Shown in pieces: positions 35,801-45,810 of a stretch of 64,000 bases of DNA; within the stretch, counting starts at the first letter, position 1, and each line of letters begins with the position of its first letter. The stretch lies in the NCBI GenBank assembly GCA_033239525.1, contig BSYO01000023.1:14207304-14271303 (forward strand), read 5' to 3'. The translations under genes were made by a program, and so were the position numbers. Source of the stretch: Nepenthes gracilis (Eukaryota; Streptophyta; Magnoliopsida; Caryophyllales; Nepenthaceae). The notes under the pieces were generated by a model. It worked only from the letters and a program-made list of their open reading frames with translations. It did no database searches and was not told the origin of the DNA.

Positions 35801-36094
35801 AAAACATGACAAGGAAAATCACGACGACCCTAAAAGCAATTAAACAAATTAGGGATAATCCAACCCATTACCCAGCCAATTCTATAAGTGTTCTACCTGG
35901 AGGGATCTGAACTCACGGCTAATGATATCGGGATTCTGGAGTTTATCTTTGAAGAACTTAAGAGCGCGAGAGCAGTGTTGGACTTGGTCGGATGAGAGGG
36001 AGACTTTAGGGGGAGATTCTACCGCCAAATCAAAGGCATTTGGAGAAGAAATATGGGAGGAAGAAGAAACGGTAATGGGTTTTCCGGCGGACAT
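13951..36094 (-). CDS. PTP1: Protein tyrosine phosphatase PTP1, 8 exons, 342 aa
   Basis: Cytosolic, single-domain, tyrosine-specific phosphatase. Plant PTP1 is known to dephosphorylate MAP kinases (MPK3/4/6 in Arabidopsis). Exons, in order of translation: 36094-35897, 30464-30368, 30239-30157, 29805-29665, 29453-29319, 28129-27981, 27887-27746 and 14034-13951. Every junction is GT-AG and every phase closes, giving 342 residues; Arabidopsis PTP1 has about 340. Motifs: the phosphotyrosine loop KNRY (residues 90-93), the WPD loop with the general acid ([11 protein letters not shown]236), the signature [10 protein letters not shown] with nucleophile C267 and R273, and the Q-loop QTKDQY (313-318), which is split by intron 7. 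The ATG at 36094 gives [13 protein letters not shown], like the family's Ser-rich N terminus; an upstream in-frame ATG at 36196 is probably 5' UTR. The catalytic residues are intact, so the gene is probably functional despite the 13.7-kb last intron. Confidence 0.93.
14340..15300 (+). mobile_element. LTR-like segment with 50-bp repeats and TATA box
   Basis: GC-rich sequence with a tandem repeat of about 50 bp starting at 14428, 14477 and 14528, with a fourth partial unit at 14579. Each unit begins GCTCGAGC and continues 'agaatgggggccgct'. It is followed by the TATA-like 'ctctataaatattgg' (14628-14642) and a leader-like region. The repeat-then-TATA layout resembles the U3 region of an LTR. The ends are not defined and no retrotransposon proteins are attached. 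Overlapping frames of about 100 codons here are not convincing genes. Confidence 0.4.
15300..15592 (+). mobile_element. Fragment of Del/Tekay-like LTR (U3/R)
   Basis: Has the TATA box 'gggtataaaagg' (15507-15518) followed by 'tctatcatttcgcgcagaaa', which resembles 'tgttcgtcatttcgtgcggg' in the LTR-like region of PTP1 intron 1 (near 32950). The fragment stops exactly where element B begins, so B probably inserted into or recombined with it. Confidence 0.35.
15593..16655 (-). mobile_element. 3' LTR of element B
   Basis: In minus-strand reading it starts TGATGGG at 16655 and ends CATCA at 15593 (1063 bp). It aligns along its length with 25105-26071 and in reverse complement with LTR A. The TATA box 'tctatataac' lies at 16110-16101. 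The purine-rich 'atgagaggctag' just inside the element (16656-16667) is the candidate polypurine tract. The flank at 15588-15592 is aatat; its partner cannot be tested because the other LTR is truncated. Confidence 0.85.
17107..18801 (+). pseudogene. Antisense ORF of element B (PF04195 domain plus coiled coil)
   Basis: The ATG at 17107, after a telo-box (AAACCCTAA, 17090-17098), opens [15 protein letters not shown]. The PF04195-type domain runs to about 17740 ([60 protein letters not shown]), interrupted by a TAG at 17329. A basic Lys/Arg/Ser/Pro segment follows ([15 protein letters not shown]), then an acidic linker with further stops at 18019 and 18073. An intron begins at 18316 and its acceptor is mutated. 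A long coiled coil follows (about 18380-18660; [20 protein letters not shown]), with a TAG at 18462, and the end is LINLSNRRI. It is antisense to gag-pol. The domain occurs in extra ORFs of plant Ty3/gypsy elements; its role is unknown. This copy cannot make a full protein. Confidence 0.8.
18802..19261 (+). other. 3' spacer of antisense ORF B
   Basis: No ORF. This spacer is shared with elements A (8030-7660, inverted) and C (58341-58787). It contains 'gcaataataca' (18932) where C has a clear AATAAA ('gcaataaaagg', 58415), so it is probably the transcript end of the antisense ORF. The conserved 'cggctgcccgcc' and 'ctgatcacgctatct' blocks follow. Confidence 0.5.
19262..19421 (+). repeat. 40-bp tandem array, copy B (4 units)
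   Basis: Four units with an exact 40-bp period start at 19262, 19302, 19342 and 19382. Each has the core 'gggccgcctggatgaccagg' with substitutions. The array sits between the converging 3' ends of the antisense ORF and the integrase frame. Confidence 0.9.
19746..20759 (-). pseudogene. Integrase of element B, frameshifted
   Basis: Two frames overlap. Positions 20759-20145 hold the decayed zinc-finger region and part of the core ([19 protein letters not shown], then VIDNGIQF with the second catalytic Asp). Positions 20141-19746 continue [20 protein letters not shown]...[17 protein letters not shown] (the catalytic Glu is the E of VEVTNR) and a C-terminal [15 protein letters not shown] segment. 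The first catalytic Asp (IDYFTKW in copy C) is lost at a frameshift near 20365. The family inserts cDNA into chromosomes; this copy cannot. Confidence 0.85.
20950..21311 (-). pseudogene. RNase H domain of element B
   Basis: [21 protein letters not shown] and [19 protein letters not shown] are the start and middle of a Ty3-type RNase H. The usual YVDGSS is YVDRSS here. The frame stops near 21120 and continues, broken, towards 20950 ([14 protein letters not shown] and LTLVHVL-like segments). RNase H removes genomic RNA during cDNA synthesis. Confidence 0.75.
21395..22500 (-). pseudogene. Reverse transcriptase of element B
   Basis: The polymerase motif YVDD is encoded by 22155-22144 in the context [12 protein letters not shown]. 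Downstream are [28 protein letters not shown], the connection [12 protein letters not shown] and [21 protein letters not shown]. Stops interrupt at about 22096, 21792 and 21661. Upstream motifs near 22500-22250 are recognisable but broken. The order and spacing are typical of Ty3/gypsy RT. Confidence 0.85.
22764..23279 (-). pseudogene. Aspartic protease region of element B
   Basis: The frame starts [20 protein letters not shown], the position of the retroelement protease active site, which in Tat-type elements reads DNGSS or DGGSS. Here the Gly is Glu (DNESS), which should abolish cleavage. The following [19 protein letters not shown] matches the second conserved block (YNAILGRP). Confidence 0.75.
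23402..24960 (-). pseudogene. Gag of element B
   Basis: Frames at 24811-24599, 24520-24176, 24043-23648 and 23605-23402 line up as one gag-like protein with stops between them. A charged, disordered N terminus is followed by the retrotransposon gag core ([42 protein letters not shown]) and a Lys/His-rich tail. No zinc knuckle is visible. Confidence 0.8.
25082..25104 (-). other. Primer-binding site of element B
   Basis: Immediately inside the 5' LTR, the minus strand reads TTGGCGCTGTCTGTGGAAAG. TGGCGC directly after the LTR is the usual start of a tRNA primer-binding site in plant Ty3/gypsy elements of the Tat and Athila groups. Which tRNA it matches was not checked. Confidence 0.6.
25105..26071 (-). 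mobile_element. 5' LTR of element B, truncated
   Basis: Aligns with 15593-16562 of the 3' LTR, including the TATA box 'tctatataac' (25621-25612). It stops at 'gggcggtcaac' near 26071, so the first 95 bp or so of U3 (matching 16562-16655) are missing and AT-rich DNA follows. Confidence 0.8.
26146..27089. repeat. TTA-rich non-autonomous element, three related units
   Basis: Units starting near 26150, 26405 and 26649 each begin close to 'tatgtttggttgyaggaatt' followed by 'gaggaagaata'. They continue 'ttggttagtgatagaat', then 'tattcccacataataata' and a long (TTA)n tract. The right end (27058-27089) is an inverted form of the same terminus ('tatgtttgattattagaata' on the minus strand). An imperfect palindrome 'ttattcccacaaatgtggga' plus 'ataa' lies at 26541-26564. 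This looks like a MITE-like or nested element with inverted ends. Open frames of Tyr, Ile and Leu here are microsatellite artefacts. Confidence 0.5.
27746..28129 (-). CDS. PTP1: PTP1 exons 6 and 7 (active site)
   Basis: Exon 6 (28129-27981) carries the WPD loop and ends GPIVVHC plus AG of the Ser codon, followed by GTTCACC. Exon 7 (27887-27746) begins with the last base of that Ser codon and reads [10 protein letters not shown]...[11 protein letters not shown]...RVGMVQTK, followed by GTATAT. The 93-bp intron 6 therefore splits the PTP signature between Cys and Ala. Confidence 0.92.
28130..29318 (-). other. PTP1: PTP1 intron 5
   Basis: Donor GAG|GTATTT at 29319/29318 and acceptor TTGCAG at 28130. 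Around 28440-28700 it holds GC-richer sequence ('gggcacttgaagggtgcatg', then 'cagtataagagggc') resembling a decayed LTR promoter region. Otherwise it is AT-rich with no gene. Confidence 0.6.
29319..30464 (-). CDS. PTP1: PTP1 exons 2 to 5
   Basis: Exon 2 (30464-30368, 97 bp) contains [13 protein letters not shown] and ends one base into a Phe codon. Exon 3 (30239-30157, 83 bp) reads [20 protein letters not shown] and INASFVQ. Exon 4 (29805-29665, 141 bp) contains [19 protein letters not shown] and [14 protein letters not shown]. Exon 5 (29453-29319, 135 bp) contains [19 protein letters not shown]. Introns 2, 3 and 4 are 128, 351 and 211 bp. All four exons are below or near the size found by ORF length alone; exons 2 to 4 were found by homology and splice phase. 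Confidence 0.9.
30465..35896 (-). other. PTP1: PTP1 intron 1, 5.4 kb
   Basis: Donor CAG|GTAGAA at 35897/35896; acceptor CTGCAG at 30465. It contains degenerate 'ccgatat' repeats (30530-30790), a C-rich run (31122-31140), a 'ctcgagc'-rich patch (32315-32510) and a Del/Tekay-like LTR (32720-34470). The rest (31200-32280 and 34500-35896) shows no gene. Confidence 0.6.
32720..34470 (+). mobile_element. Del/Tekay-like LTR in PTP1 intron 1
   Basis: Starts TGTAATACCCGG, a typical opening for long LTRs of the Del/Tekay chromovirus group, and has a TATA-like 'ctatttaaggc' near 32929. Positions 33738-33775 ('gatttcgtgcatactttgta') match the right edge of the window in reverse complement (63970-64000), and 'gctcgggttggg' near 34390 matches 'acccgggttggg' there. 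The right end is not sharply defined and no internal proteins are present. Confidence 0.45.
35897..36094 (-). CDS. PTP1: PTP1 exon 1
   Basis: 66 codons from [13 protein letters not shown] to REFRSLQ, ending CTCCAG|GTAGAA in phase 0. [19 protein letters not shown] is the conserved N-terminal helix region of plant PTP1. The frame is open upstream to another ATG at 36196, but those 34 extra residues resemble translated 5' UTR. Confidence 0.88.
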
Positions 36095-36960
36095 TTTCTG
36101 CCTCCGGCTGCGATACCTTGACGTGAAGTTCCCCGTTTTATTTTCTTTTTCTTCGAAGAAGAGCACAGAGAAAAGCTGCTGAAGTCTCTCTGGCAAACTA
36201 TTCAGTTCTCCCCAAATTATTAATTTTGGTTGCTATAAAATACAAGATTCGAGATGACAAAGTGTAAGTTAATAATAATTATCATTATCAAAGTTAACAT
36301 ATAAATATTCATTTTTACAGAAAAAAAAGGCCGCCATCGCCTCTACCTCCTCCCACCACTGATAGAATTATCATTAGCACCGTCGCCATTATTTTAATTA
36401 CTATCACTATAGAGGTTGCTGCTATCATGCCACTACCACCACCAATCACCATCGTCACTTACACAGGCACTATTATAGTTGCTATAATTATAGACACCAT
36501 TACCGCCGTTACCAAACCATACCCAAAAAATAAATAAGTTTAATTTTATTATTCTTAGTTAAATTAACTTATTTAATGAAGCTCATAACAGATGGAGTAA
36601 ATATCAGCTAATTGATGAACAAAAACCAATAGGTGTGTCTAGCAAGCAAAATATATTGCTACCATGCCAAAAAGCGGCCCTATCACCTTGAATATATGCC
36701 CTCTGGGCGGCGGCCAATTAGGCATTCCTGTAGCATCCAATGATGATCACAATACGATTATATTATCTCTCTAATCCCATGATAAGCTTCCAATCAGGCA
36801 AAGCTTGTGTGACACAAAAAAATTTCAAGCCTCTCTTATAAATACAGACCTTACTCTTATTGATGAGTTCAATACTCATAAACCAATCTAGATATCAAGA
36901 CCCATAATAAAAAGGCTATCTGAAAATCACAACTTAGAAAAAGGCCACCGCAATCCAAAG
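36095..36960. other. PTP1 5' flank and intergenic DNA
   Basis: Contains the PTP1 5' UTR and promoter on the minus strand; no TATA box is placed with confidence. Positions 36325-36500 are low-complexity, rich in CCACCAC and CATCACC triplets. No second gene is seen. Confidence 0.4.
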
Positions 36961-38289
36961 TCTGAAATCATGTAGTTTATGATTGCCCGTCAAGGCATGG
37001 GCCGACCCAACAACCCGCAATGAATGGCCTCTTTAGAATGGCCCACAATTCTTTTTTCATGCGTTGATGAAACTTACCATAACTAATCAATGTAAGCCTA
37101 ACAGATATTCCGAAAATATTCACCCACGATTTGCACAATCTCTTCTAAAGTGGACAACTGCTATATCAGACGCCTTTTATGATTACGTCAAAGAATGAAA
37201 AAATCCTCTTGATTGATAACGGTTACCATAATCGACACCCACGATCCCCATGATAGCCAGTCAAATCCGCGTGAACAGCCTTCTGCCAACCTTGCCACCC
37301 AATCGTATAAGCAATATAAATACTCATTTACTCTCACAAGTAAATGTAGAATACTGAATCCAAAAAAGAGAGTTCTAAGATGCAAATAGAAAATGGAGGA
37401 GTCCAACCCTCCATCCAAAATGCCTTGCTTTTTATCTAGGAAGTGCCGTCCGAGGAGTCCAAACCTTTGTCCAGAATTCCTTACTTTTCATTTAAGAAGC
37501 ACTGTTCCAACCCTTTGTCCAGTAGACCATACCTTCGTCCAAGAGTCGCCTTCAGTCAAAAAGATACCCTTCGTCTAGGAGCCACCCTTTATTCAGGGGA
37601 TGCCCTCTGTTTGGGAGTCCTACTCACCAGTCCTCCCAGGAGGAGACCTATCCAATCTATCCAAGAGTCTTGTTTACCAATCTTCTCAGGAAAAGGCTTA
37701 CCCGGTCCATCCAGGAGTCCTACTCACTAGTCCTCCTAGGAGAAGGCCTGCCAATCTATCTAGGAGGTGCCGTCTGAGGAGTCTAACCCTCTGACTAGGA
37801 GCCAACCCTCCATTCGGAAGTGAGGAGCCCTCCATCTTAAAGCTCCTAAAGCTAGGAGCTTCCTCCACGCAATAGCCATCCTTCATTCAAGAGGCTTGCT
37901 ATTTATCTAAGAGGTCATCTATTCAAGCGACTTGCCTCCCATCTGGGAGCCTTACTCCTACCTTCCACTTCTAAGCCGTCCCTCATCTGGATGCATTTAT
38001 AAGCTGTCTTTCAATCGGATGCAAACATATACTTAATTCCCCACTATATACATCAATGCATCTTCTCACGTCCTTATATCTTTCTATTTTTTTGGAAAGA
38101 TATCTGATTTAAGCGTTGTAGGATATATTGGGGAGTGAGTCTTGCTAATCCTCTAACTTCTTATTTTTAATTGTGTTGCACTGGATTGAGATTCGAAAAG
38201 ATAGAGATTAGATCAACTCTAATTCGACTCGATGTAAAAGATCAAACAACTTTTCAATCCGTAAAACAAGTCAAATCCAAGGATGCATT
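36960..38289 (+). mobile_element. Decayed LTR-like segment with degenerate repeats
   Basis: The right end 'caagtcaaatccaaggatgc' plus 'atta' matches the end of LTR A ('gaagtcagatccaaatacgc' plus 'atta'). A TATA-like 'ctatatac' (38044-38051) precedes a leader. From 37390 to 37960 a degenerate repeat of roughly 20-40 bp ('aggagtccaaccctccatcc' and variants) fills the U3-like region. The left end is uncertain. Frames of 60-95 codons in this region follow the repeats and are not genes. Confidence 0.45.
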
Positions 38290-40520
38290 ACTTACATATA
38301 AAGGAACCCAAAAAATTTTTCCAGTAAATATATCTTTACTTTAAAAAAATTATTTATCTCTTTCCACTTAAAAAATTTTATTATCTTTTAAATTAAGCGA
38401 TTTATTTCGGAAGTGTCATTGTATTTTTTTTTCAAATAGAGTACTGAAGGTGAGGAGTTTTCTTGTAGTATGAGACTCCATACCCCTTTTTCTATGTTGG
38501 TATTGAACCTAGCTTAGTATTCGGTATAAAAGAATTAATATTCTACCAACTCTGTTTCTCAACTAATCTCTTTACACAAAAGCTCAATTTATCTATGTTT
38601 TCATCTATAATCCTATCGTTCAGGTCTAATAAGCCGATAACTTTTTTTTTTTATTTTCCTAATTTAAATATATACTAAACTAGCTATCAGAGTAATTTTT
38701 TTAAAAAGCTACAACTCAAATCTCTTTACCTTTTTTTTTTTTTTTTTGATTAATGGTGCCATGACTAAGGTATAGGTTACTTGGATTGAGACCCTTATTG
38801 AGTCATTTTTGTTTCAAATTAAAATCATAATTAAAATACACACTAATATAAATAGTTGGTTAGTTGTAGCAACTAAGAATTTTGTACTTACCAAAGAAAC
38901 TATAAATTATATTACTTTTTTTAAGCTACCCTTCTCTCTCTCTCTCTCTTAGTGTTTACTATTAAGCTTAATTAAGTTCTAAATCATGGCATTATCATTT
39001 CCGAATTAGTAATCATTAGTTAGAAATTAACCATCATATGGTAAAAATTTTATCATATTAATTATAATAAATTAGACATTAAGCCTTTTGCTAGACATTA
39101 GTACATTCCTCCTTATTCTTTATTTCTCTCAAATTGTTACACGTTTTCTATACAATCATTGCATATATAAATTTTTTTTTAAGTTAAACACATTTTAGTT
39201 CCATTGAAAAATTTTGGAATAAATTTATAAAAGACAAACTTAGAAAATAACGTATAGATATTTAATTTAGAAGACTAAATAATTATCGAATAAAATAAGT
39301 AGTATTAAAGCCAGTATCAAGAATAAAATCCGTAAAAAATAAGCGTTAACTGTATTATTATATATTTTAAAATATTTTTACCTTAAAAATAAAAAAATCA
39401 AATATCATAAAATATTTACATATTAAAAAGAAGGCAAAGATCTATTATTTACTTTATCTTGTAAAATATTATTATAAATTTGTTAAATTAAATAAATATA
39501 TCTTTAATTTGAGAAAAAAAAAAACTTACGAAAATCGTGTACCAAAAATATAAAATATGCTCTTTTTTTTTTTTTAAGTTATCACATCAACTTTACAAAA
39601 CCACATAAAGCAAAGTGCCTTGAATTTGATGTATCAAGGTGGGTTAGGCTTGGGAATACCTGTCATAATTATTAGATTTCTTTTAGCCGTTGTGGAAATT
39701 TTATATAATATATTAAAAGTACCTTTTGTTATATTAAAAATAATGTTATTTTATATTACATTATTTTATTATACCAATTGGTAACTATGTTTTTGCAGCA
39801 TTACAATTTATTAACCCACGTATGCTTGATTAAAAATATAATTAAATTTTATTAATCAATAAAAAATATGATAATTATATATCTTAAAATAATTAATTAA
39901 TATTACAAAAATATAAGTAATAAATAATAGTCTTTATATATATATATATTTTTTCGAGGAGGTTGGTCACGATGAGTTTGGAGGCTGTATCCTCTCTTGT
40001 AATATGCCAAAGTCTCTTTGTCATCAAACATAACAAGGACTTAAGGTGGTGGATTAGAGATTTGTACAGACTTCAAGGGAGCTGCAGATGACCGGTGGTG
40101 GGTGGTGGGTGGCGGGTGCTACGTGGGTGGTGGCAGGTACGCCAAGATGCTCAAGTCCCTTCTCCATTAATGTATTTTTATTTAATGGTGAGTATTTTAT
40201 CATTGGAATACTATCAAAGTGGTTATTTTAAAATTTTTTAAAAAATATTAATATTAATTAAATATAAATTTTAAATATAAAAAATTATTAAAAAAATGTT
40301 AAGATGGTTATTTTTTAAAATTTAAATGTCATTATCGATCTCCTACTTCCATTTGATGAGAGAAGAGCAGCAACATGCCACAATGCCCATCAACCAATTA
40401 TGTGGTCGATGATGGGTGTAGTGGTTGAACTAGATAGCTATTTGGGTTAAGTTTTAGAATAAAATAGTCAAAATTTTTAAATATTTAATCAAAATATTAA
40501 TTATCTTTAATATTAGATAC
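38290..40520. other. AT-rich intergenic DNA
   Basis: No gene is seen. Features are a CT microsatellite near 38934-38950, several poly-T tracts and a G-rich patch with four GGG runs (40100-40127). Confidence 0.4.
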
Positions 40521-41824
40521 TGATGCATATCTGGATCCGACTTCGAACAGATTCGGATTCTTCTGGATGATGCGAACTGGCTCCGTTCACCGAGTACGAA
40601 TCCTGCACACCATTAAAACGAACAAGAGGTCAGCGTTAATGGCGGGAAGTAATCCCATAGAAAATCTTTCCGACGCTAAGTTTCAAGAAAGTCGGTAAAG
40701 CGACCTTGATGGAAGGAATCGAAAGTAGAGAGAGTAATGGGAGAGGGGAAGAGAGTGCTTTGTTCCAGATGTCAGAGAGGCGCAAGACCTTCCTCGTATC
40801 TGGATGGTGGGAAAGCAGAGAACGGCTGTAAAGACTCGTTCGTTGCCTTGGAGTTTGATTGTGTTTGAGAGTTTTGGCTGCCAGGAACCAGAGTCCGTTT
40901 CTCAGAGCACTTATGGTTTTTTTTCAGTCTCAATGAAAGCGTGCCCTGGATGGTGAATCCAGGGCCTCTTTTATGGCAAAGATGGCGATCATCCTCCTTT
41001 GGAAGGAGTGATCGTTCCTCTGACTTGCTGCTGGCATTCCTTTTGGAGGCTGATGCTTGTTGCCCAATTGTGGAGGATTGTTTCCTTCTGAGGCGGCCAT
41101 CCACTTTTCAAGTTGGTTTCTTTCCTTCCCGAGATGTTTCTTGTTGGGGTTCCTTGGCTGGCAATGAGTTGGGAAGATCTGGCGCCTTCCTTATTTGAAG
41201 GGCGTCAATCTTGTTGATATTTCTTTTGAGATCGTGGAATATCCTTGGAGGATCGCGGTTGGCCTTTTTATGAATGGCGGGCCTAAACGGTTAGACCCGT
41301 TATTGTTGGAGAGGCTTCTTGGGGCCCAATGCGCAAAGCTCGGACGGTCAACGCTCGGGTTTACCGTCTGCTTGCGTGCCGGCCGCCTTTATGGAAGGTA
41401 TCCGTCGTCAGCCTCCAGATGGGCTATGGGCCTGAGTGAGTCAGGCCCATTACTGTAGAAGAGCCTTATTTGAGCCCAACGTATATGGAGCAGATGGTCA
41501 ACATCTGAGTTGATCGTCGGTGTGTTGGCCGCCTTCGTGGAGAAGGAAGAGAGAGCGACTGACGATCAACTGGTGGGCTGTGGGCCATAACATGATAGGC
41601 CCATCATCACAGAACATTCAAAGCCTCAAAAATTGACCAAACCTGGTCAACGTTGAGTTGGCCGTTTGTGAGTAAGTTAGCCACTAAGGCGGTCAGCGTT
41701 AAAGTTGGACCGTCTTGGACTTTTCCAACTTCAGGCCCGTCTTCTTATCGGGCCGCCAAAAATATTATTTAGCCTCTTGGCTCAGTTGACCTTCTCTTCG
41801 GCCCATTATTTGTTGCACCCATCA
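40521..41824 (-). mobile_element. Solo LTR, same Ty3/gypsy family
   Basis: The plus strand starts TGATGCATATCTGGATCCGA, as LTR B does at 25105, and ends GCACCCATCA (1304 bp). The flanks gatac and gatat form an imperfect five-base target duplication. 'cgttcaccgagt', 'gaacaagaggtcag' and the terminal 'gggcc'-rich blocks are shared with LTRs B and C. A minus-strand TATA-like 'cataaaagagg' lies at 40975-40965. No internal sequence flanks it. Confidence 0.8.
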
Positions 41825-44800
41825 GATATCATCCTAATAATAATAATATATCAGATAATATCAAATTTTTATAATTATCCATGATTAGGTAAACATAATA
41901 TGTGATCTTTAAAAAAAAATTCATTTTATATGCATTTTAATTTCTTATTTTTTTTGAAGAAGAAAAAACCTAACTCACTGATTTCAGTTTGATCTTTAAT
42001 AATATCATGGTGCCAAGAGAAACTTGGAACGTATCAAAGCATGGTTTGCTAGGGTTTTAATCCCCAAGCTCAAACTATTTAAATCAGTGAGATTATTTTT
42101 TCTTCTTAGAGAATTTTACATAATTAATCATGTTACTTTGAATTGGATTTGGCTACTTATGCTTCCAAGGTATAGGCCTTGCTCTTTTCTCCTACTTTAG
42201 GGTGGAGCCCTAATAGACCAAATATTCCTTTGCTTTTTAACCATTCATTAGGCCTTAATCTTTGTAGGTATTCTAGATTCCCATTCAAATAGCTCAAAAT
42301 AAGAATAATTAATACTATAAAAAATACATGTTTAATTGTCATTGTATAGAATGAGAATATAAATCATCATCTCTACCTGCCCCACTACCCCCACCCCTTA
42401 TTACAGGGTCGGTATAACGTGGGCTCCGTACAGTGTATGTTTGATACCGTATGGTAGCCGTCGAATCTTCTTCCAATGTTTGTTAACCCTTTTATTTTAA
42501 AAATATATATTATTATTATTTTTTAATAATAAAAAGATGATCAGTATTGGATGAGAATCTAATAGCTGCCGTACGAAACCCACGTCACAACGCCCTACTT
42601 CCCCCACCCGCGACCTCTCATCCCTCTAGCCACAGTCTGTCAATAGCTATCAACAGCAAATTGTCTGATTCCTCTAAATAATTTCAATTATTTTATTATT
42701 AGTCGTCATACTTACATTAAAAACTTATTTTTGAAAATAATACCTAATTTTTTACAAGGACTAAATTGTAATATATATTCTGATGCTATTTTTTTCACTA
42801 TTTAAATGTCAACTAAGGGCATCAAATAAGAAGGCCAATGGAATATAATTGGCATGTTTGAGCGGATACCTTCCTTTTACGCCCCGTCAATGGTGTTGCT
42901 GAGCATTAGATCATGGCATGTCTGCATCAATTTCTGAGTAAGACCAAATTAAAATGCCCAACAGGGCTCCGACACATCAATGCGGGGTGTCACCATCCCT
43001 CCAATGGATTATGTATTTAAAGCTCAGTAATTTAAACTCCTAAAAACCATTTAAAAATATACATGATAATAGAGTTTTTAAATTTGTAAATAATACCAGA
43101 ATTTTGACTTCTTATTATATATTTTTTTAAAAAAAATAAACACTAATTTTATAATTATTTAAAATTTAGCCATTAAATCCAAAAAATAAACACTATCTGT
43201 TTTTTTTTTTTTTAAATTTGAATTAAATTGATGATCTGAAAAAAAATACATATAAATAGTTATTTATTATTATTATTTTAACTATTAAAATATTAATATT
43301 ATAAAAAATACAGTCATTTGTATATTAATTTACTAATATTATTTTACCCTAATATATCATTTATATATTATTATATTAAAATAAACAAGAACCCCACTTT
43401 ACCCTTTAATCGTACTTGTAACTTTCCATTTTGTCCATGATAGTTTTCTTAGTTTTAAATCTTATTATCATTTTTTTTTTCTCATTTTTAAAAATATTTT
43501 TAAACTTTATTTTAAATAAATATCGATAATATATAAGTTACGATATCATCACTCATGCAATATTGCTAAAGCATTTAATTTGAAACTTTTTATCCGATGG
43601 AAGATTTGATTTGAAATCTTATAAATAAGCTCAGAGCCATCCATCCAACTATTATATACTATAATGAAAAATAAGATGTCACATTGAAGAGAAAATTTTT
43701 TAATTTCATCTTTTAATATTTAAATTAATGAAACTTTAATCAAACTAAAAAATTTAAAAATAAGGGTGAGAAGCCTTCTGGGATGACTGACTACCTTATC
43801 TTTAGATTTTTTTTTTTTTTTTGTGAGGAGAACATACTTAAGGATACACGCTATAGATGGTAGAATGTGAAAGCTAAAATGATGTGAGATTTGTATTTGA
43901 ACAAGTTTATGATTTTTTAGCCTAAGTTGAATATAATTTTTTTATGTTAATAAGCCTTATATTTATAAATATAAAACCTGTTTTGAAGATGATTAAATAA
44001 CTTTCTATACTAAGTTATTACTCAGGTGATATAATTACTTCTGTTGAGATTATTAGACTTAAAGATAATTCATCTTTAATAAGATGTGGCCTATTTTTAT
44101 GCCTTAATTAATCGACCTTGTGTTAGGCTTGATTGATCTCTTTAGAATGTCACGAGCGTCCACTAGGCAAATTGTTAACATTAATTTGACCATTGGGACT
44201 TTCCCTTTAAACCAATCCAAGTTCACTTTTGAATGGGTTAATCTAACAATTTGCAGTGGGCTTTGTTTTTTTTTTTTTTCTAAGAATGACTTTTAACTGT
44301 TGTCGAGATGACATGCTAGCCAATGAGCTCCCATATAATATGTTCAATGAATTGAGTGCCTTTGACATTTGGTTTGTATTGACAATCCTTCTACTAACAA
44401 GGCCGATTTTGACAATTCGTCTCTACAAAATGGACCTGACAATATATTCAAAGAGTTCGTCCTCTAAAGATGTTATTCTAACGATCCATCTTTGACAACT
44501 CCCATATGTAGACTTGAACCTAAATTATTCGATAAAATTTGAACCGACAATGTAAAAAAGCACCGGCCATAAATATTTATTATAAATCTATCATAAATAA
44601 AATACTTGTAAAAAAATATTTAACTCGTCAAAATAAAAGATAATATAAATATTTATAATAAAATAAATTCATGAAAATATAATCCCGATAAAATATCTAA
44701 CATTTAAGAAAATAGAAAAAAACCTCGTTATTTGTCAAAATAAAGCTTGCTAGACTTTGAAGTTGCCTCTACCTAAATTTCTATAGCAAATAGTATGATT

Positions 44801-45810
44801 TTTACTATCAACTTGTTCTACTTTAAAGTCAAGAAAGCGCGAGAATGAATAAAAAACCTAACAAGTAATATAATAATATCAATAATTAATAAAATCTTGA
44901 ATAATAATATTAAATAGCCAAGGGTAATAACAATATGCAACTAGTCAACAACTATTCAACATTCAACATAACATTGTAACTATAACTTCAAACCTATAAG
45001 AACAATTATCACGGATTTTCATAAAAAATCAAACATAAAAAATGGAACCAAAATTTTATTGAATTTGAATATCAATAAGGTTATGGATTTTATGAACTTA
45101 TTTCAACATATGTTACAATTATATGAAATACCATAATAATTTTATCAAATCTTATTATATCATTATAAACTAAAGATTACGTACCTATCAATAATGAATA
45201 GGCAATATCCATGAGTAATTGATGCTTGTAAGTTTGATAAGTAACAAATTTTATGATTTTATGATAACTTGCCACTATTGATGCTTAAATATGGAATTCA
45301 AATCATACGATCAATCTTCTCATTACCCTCTCAAAATAAGTCCAGAATATACTATGCTCGTATTTTTGCGATCTAATCAAGAGTCACACCCAAATGGAAT
45401 GCAAAATACTCTATTTCAAGTTACATGTCAAATCCAACATCTTTTGATATGGTATCGCTCAATATCCCATCACGTGTTATTCATAAGACTATAAACATCC
45501 TTCCATAATATAAAGCTCAATCCATTGAATGATAAGTTAGATATTAGATAATTGTAAACAACAATATGGTTTCATAGATTTCATATTCCTTAAAACAATA
45601 TTATTTTTATACAATCTTCTTTATCCAACCATGGGTATCAAGAAACATCACATGTGATATCTAAGATAACGTAAAGAAATAATCATCATGAAGATAACAA
45701 AATTCCGTGAATAAACTATTTAAACTAACCCGGTGTTCGAACGCCGATCTAGTGTCACTCAAATGTTGAATTTTTTTTAGCTCAAGAAAAATAAAATATG
45801 TACAAACATA
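41825..45810. other. AT-rich intergenic DNA
   Basis: No gene or clear element. A GC-richer patch (42380-42650) and one at 44130-44500 could be parts of old repeats; neither shows terminal repeats or coding motifs. Confidence 0.35.

Noticed and set aside
40941..41458. Two frames of 85-87 codons
   Set aside because: They lie inside the solo LTR 40521-41824 and are not conserved as frames in the related LTRs.
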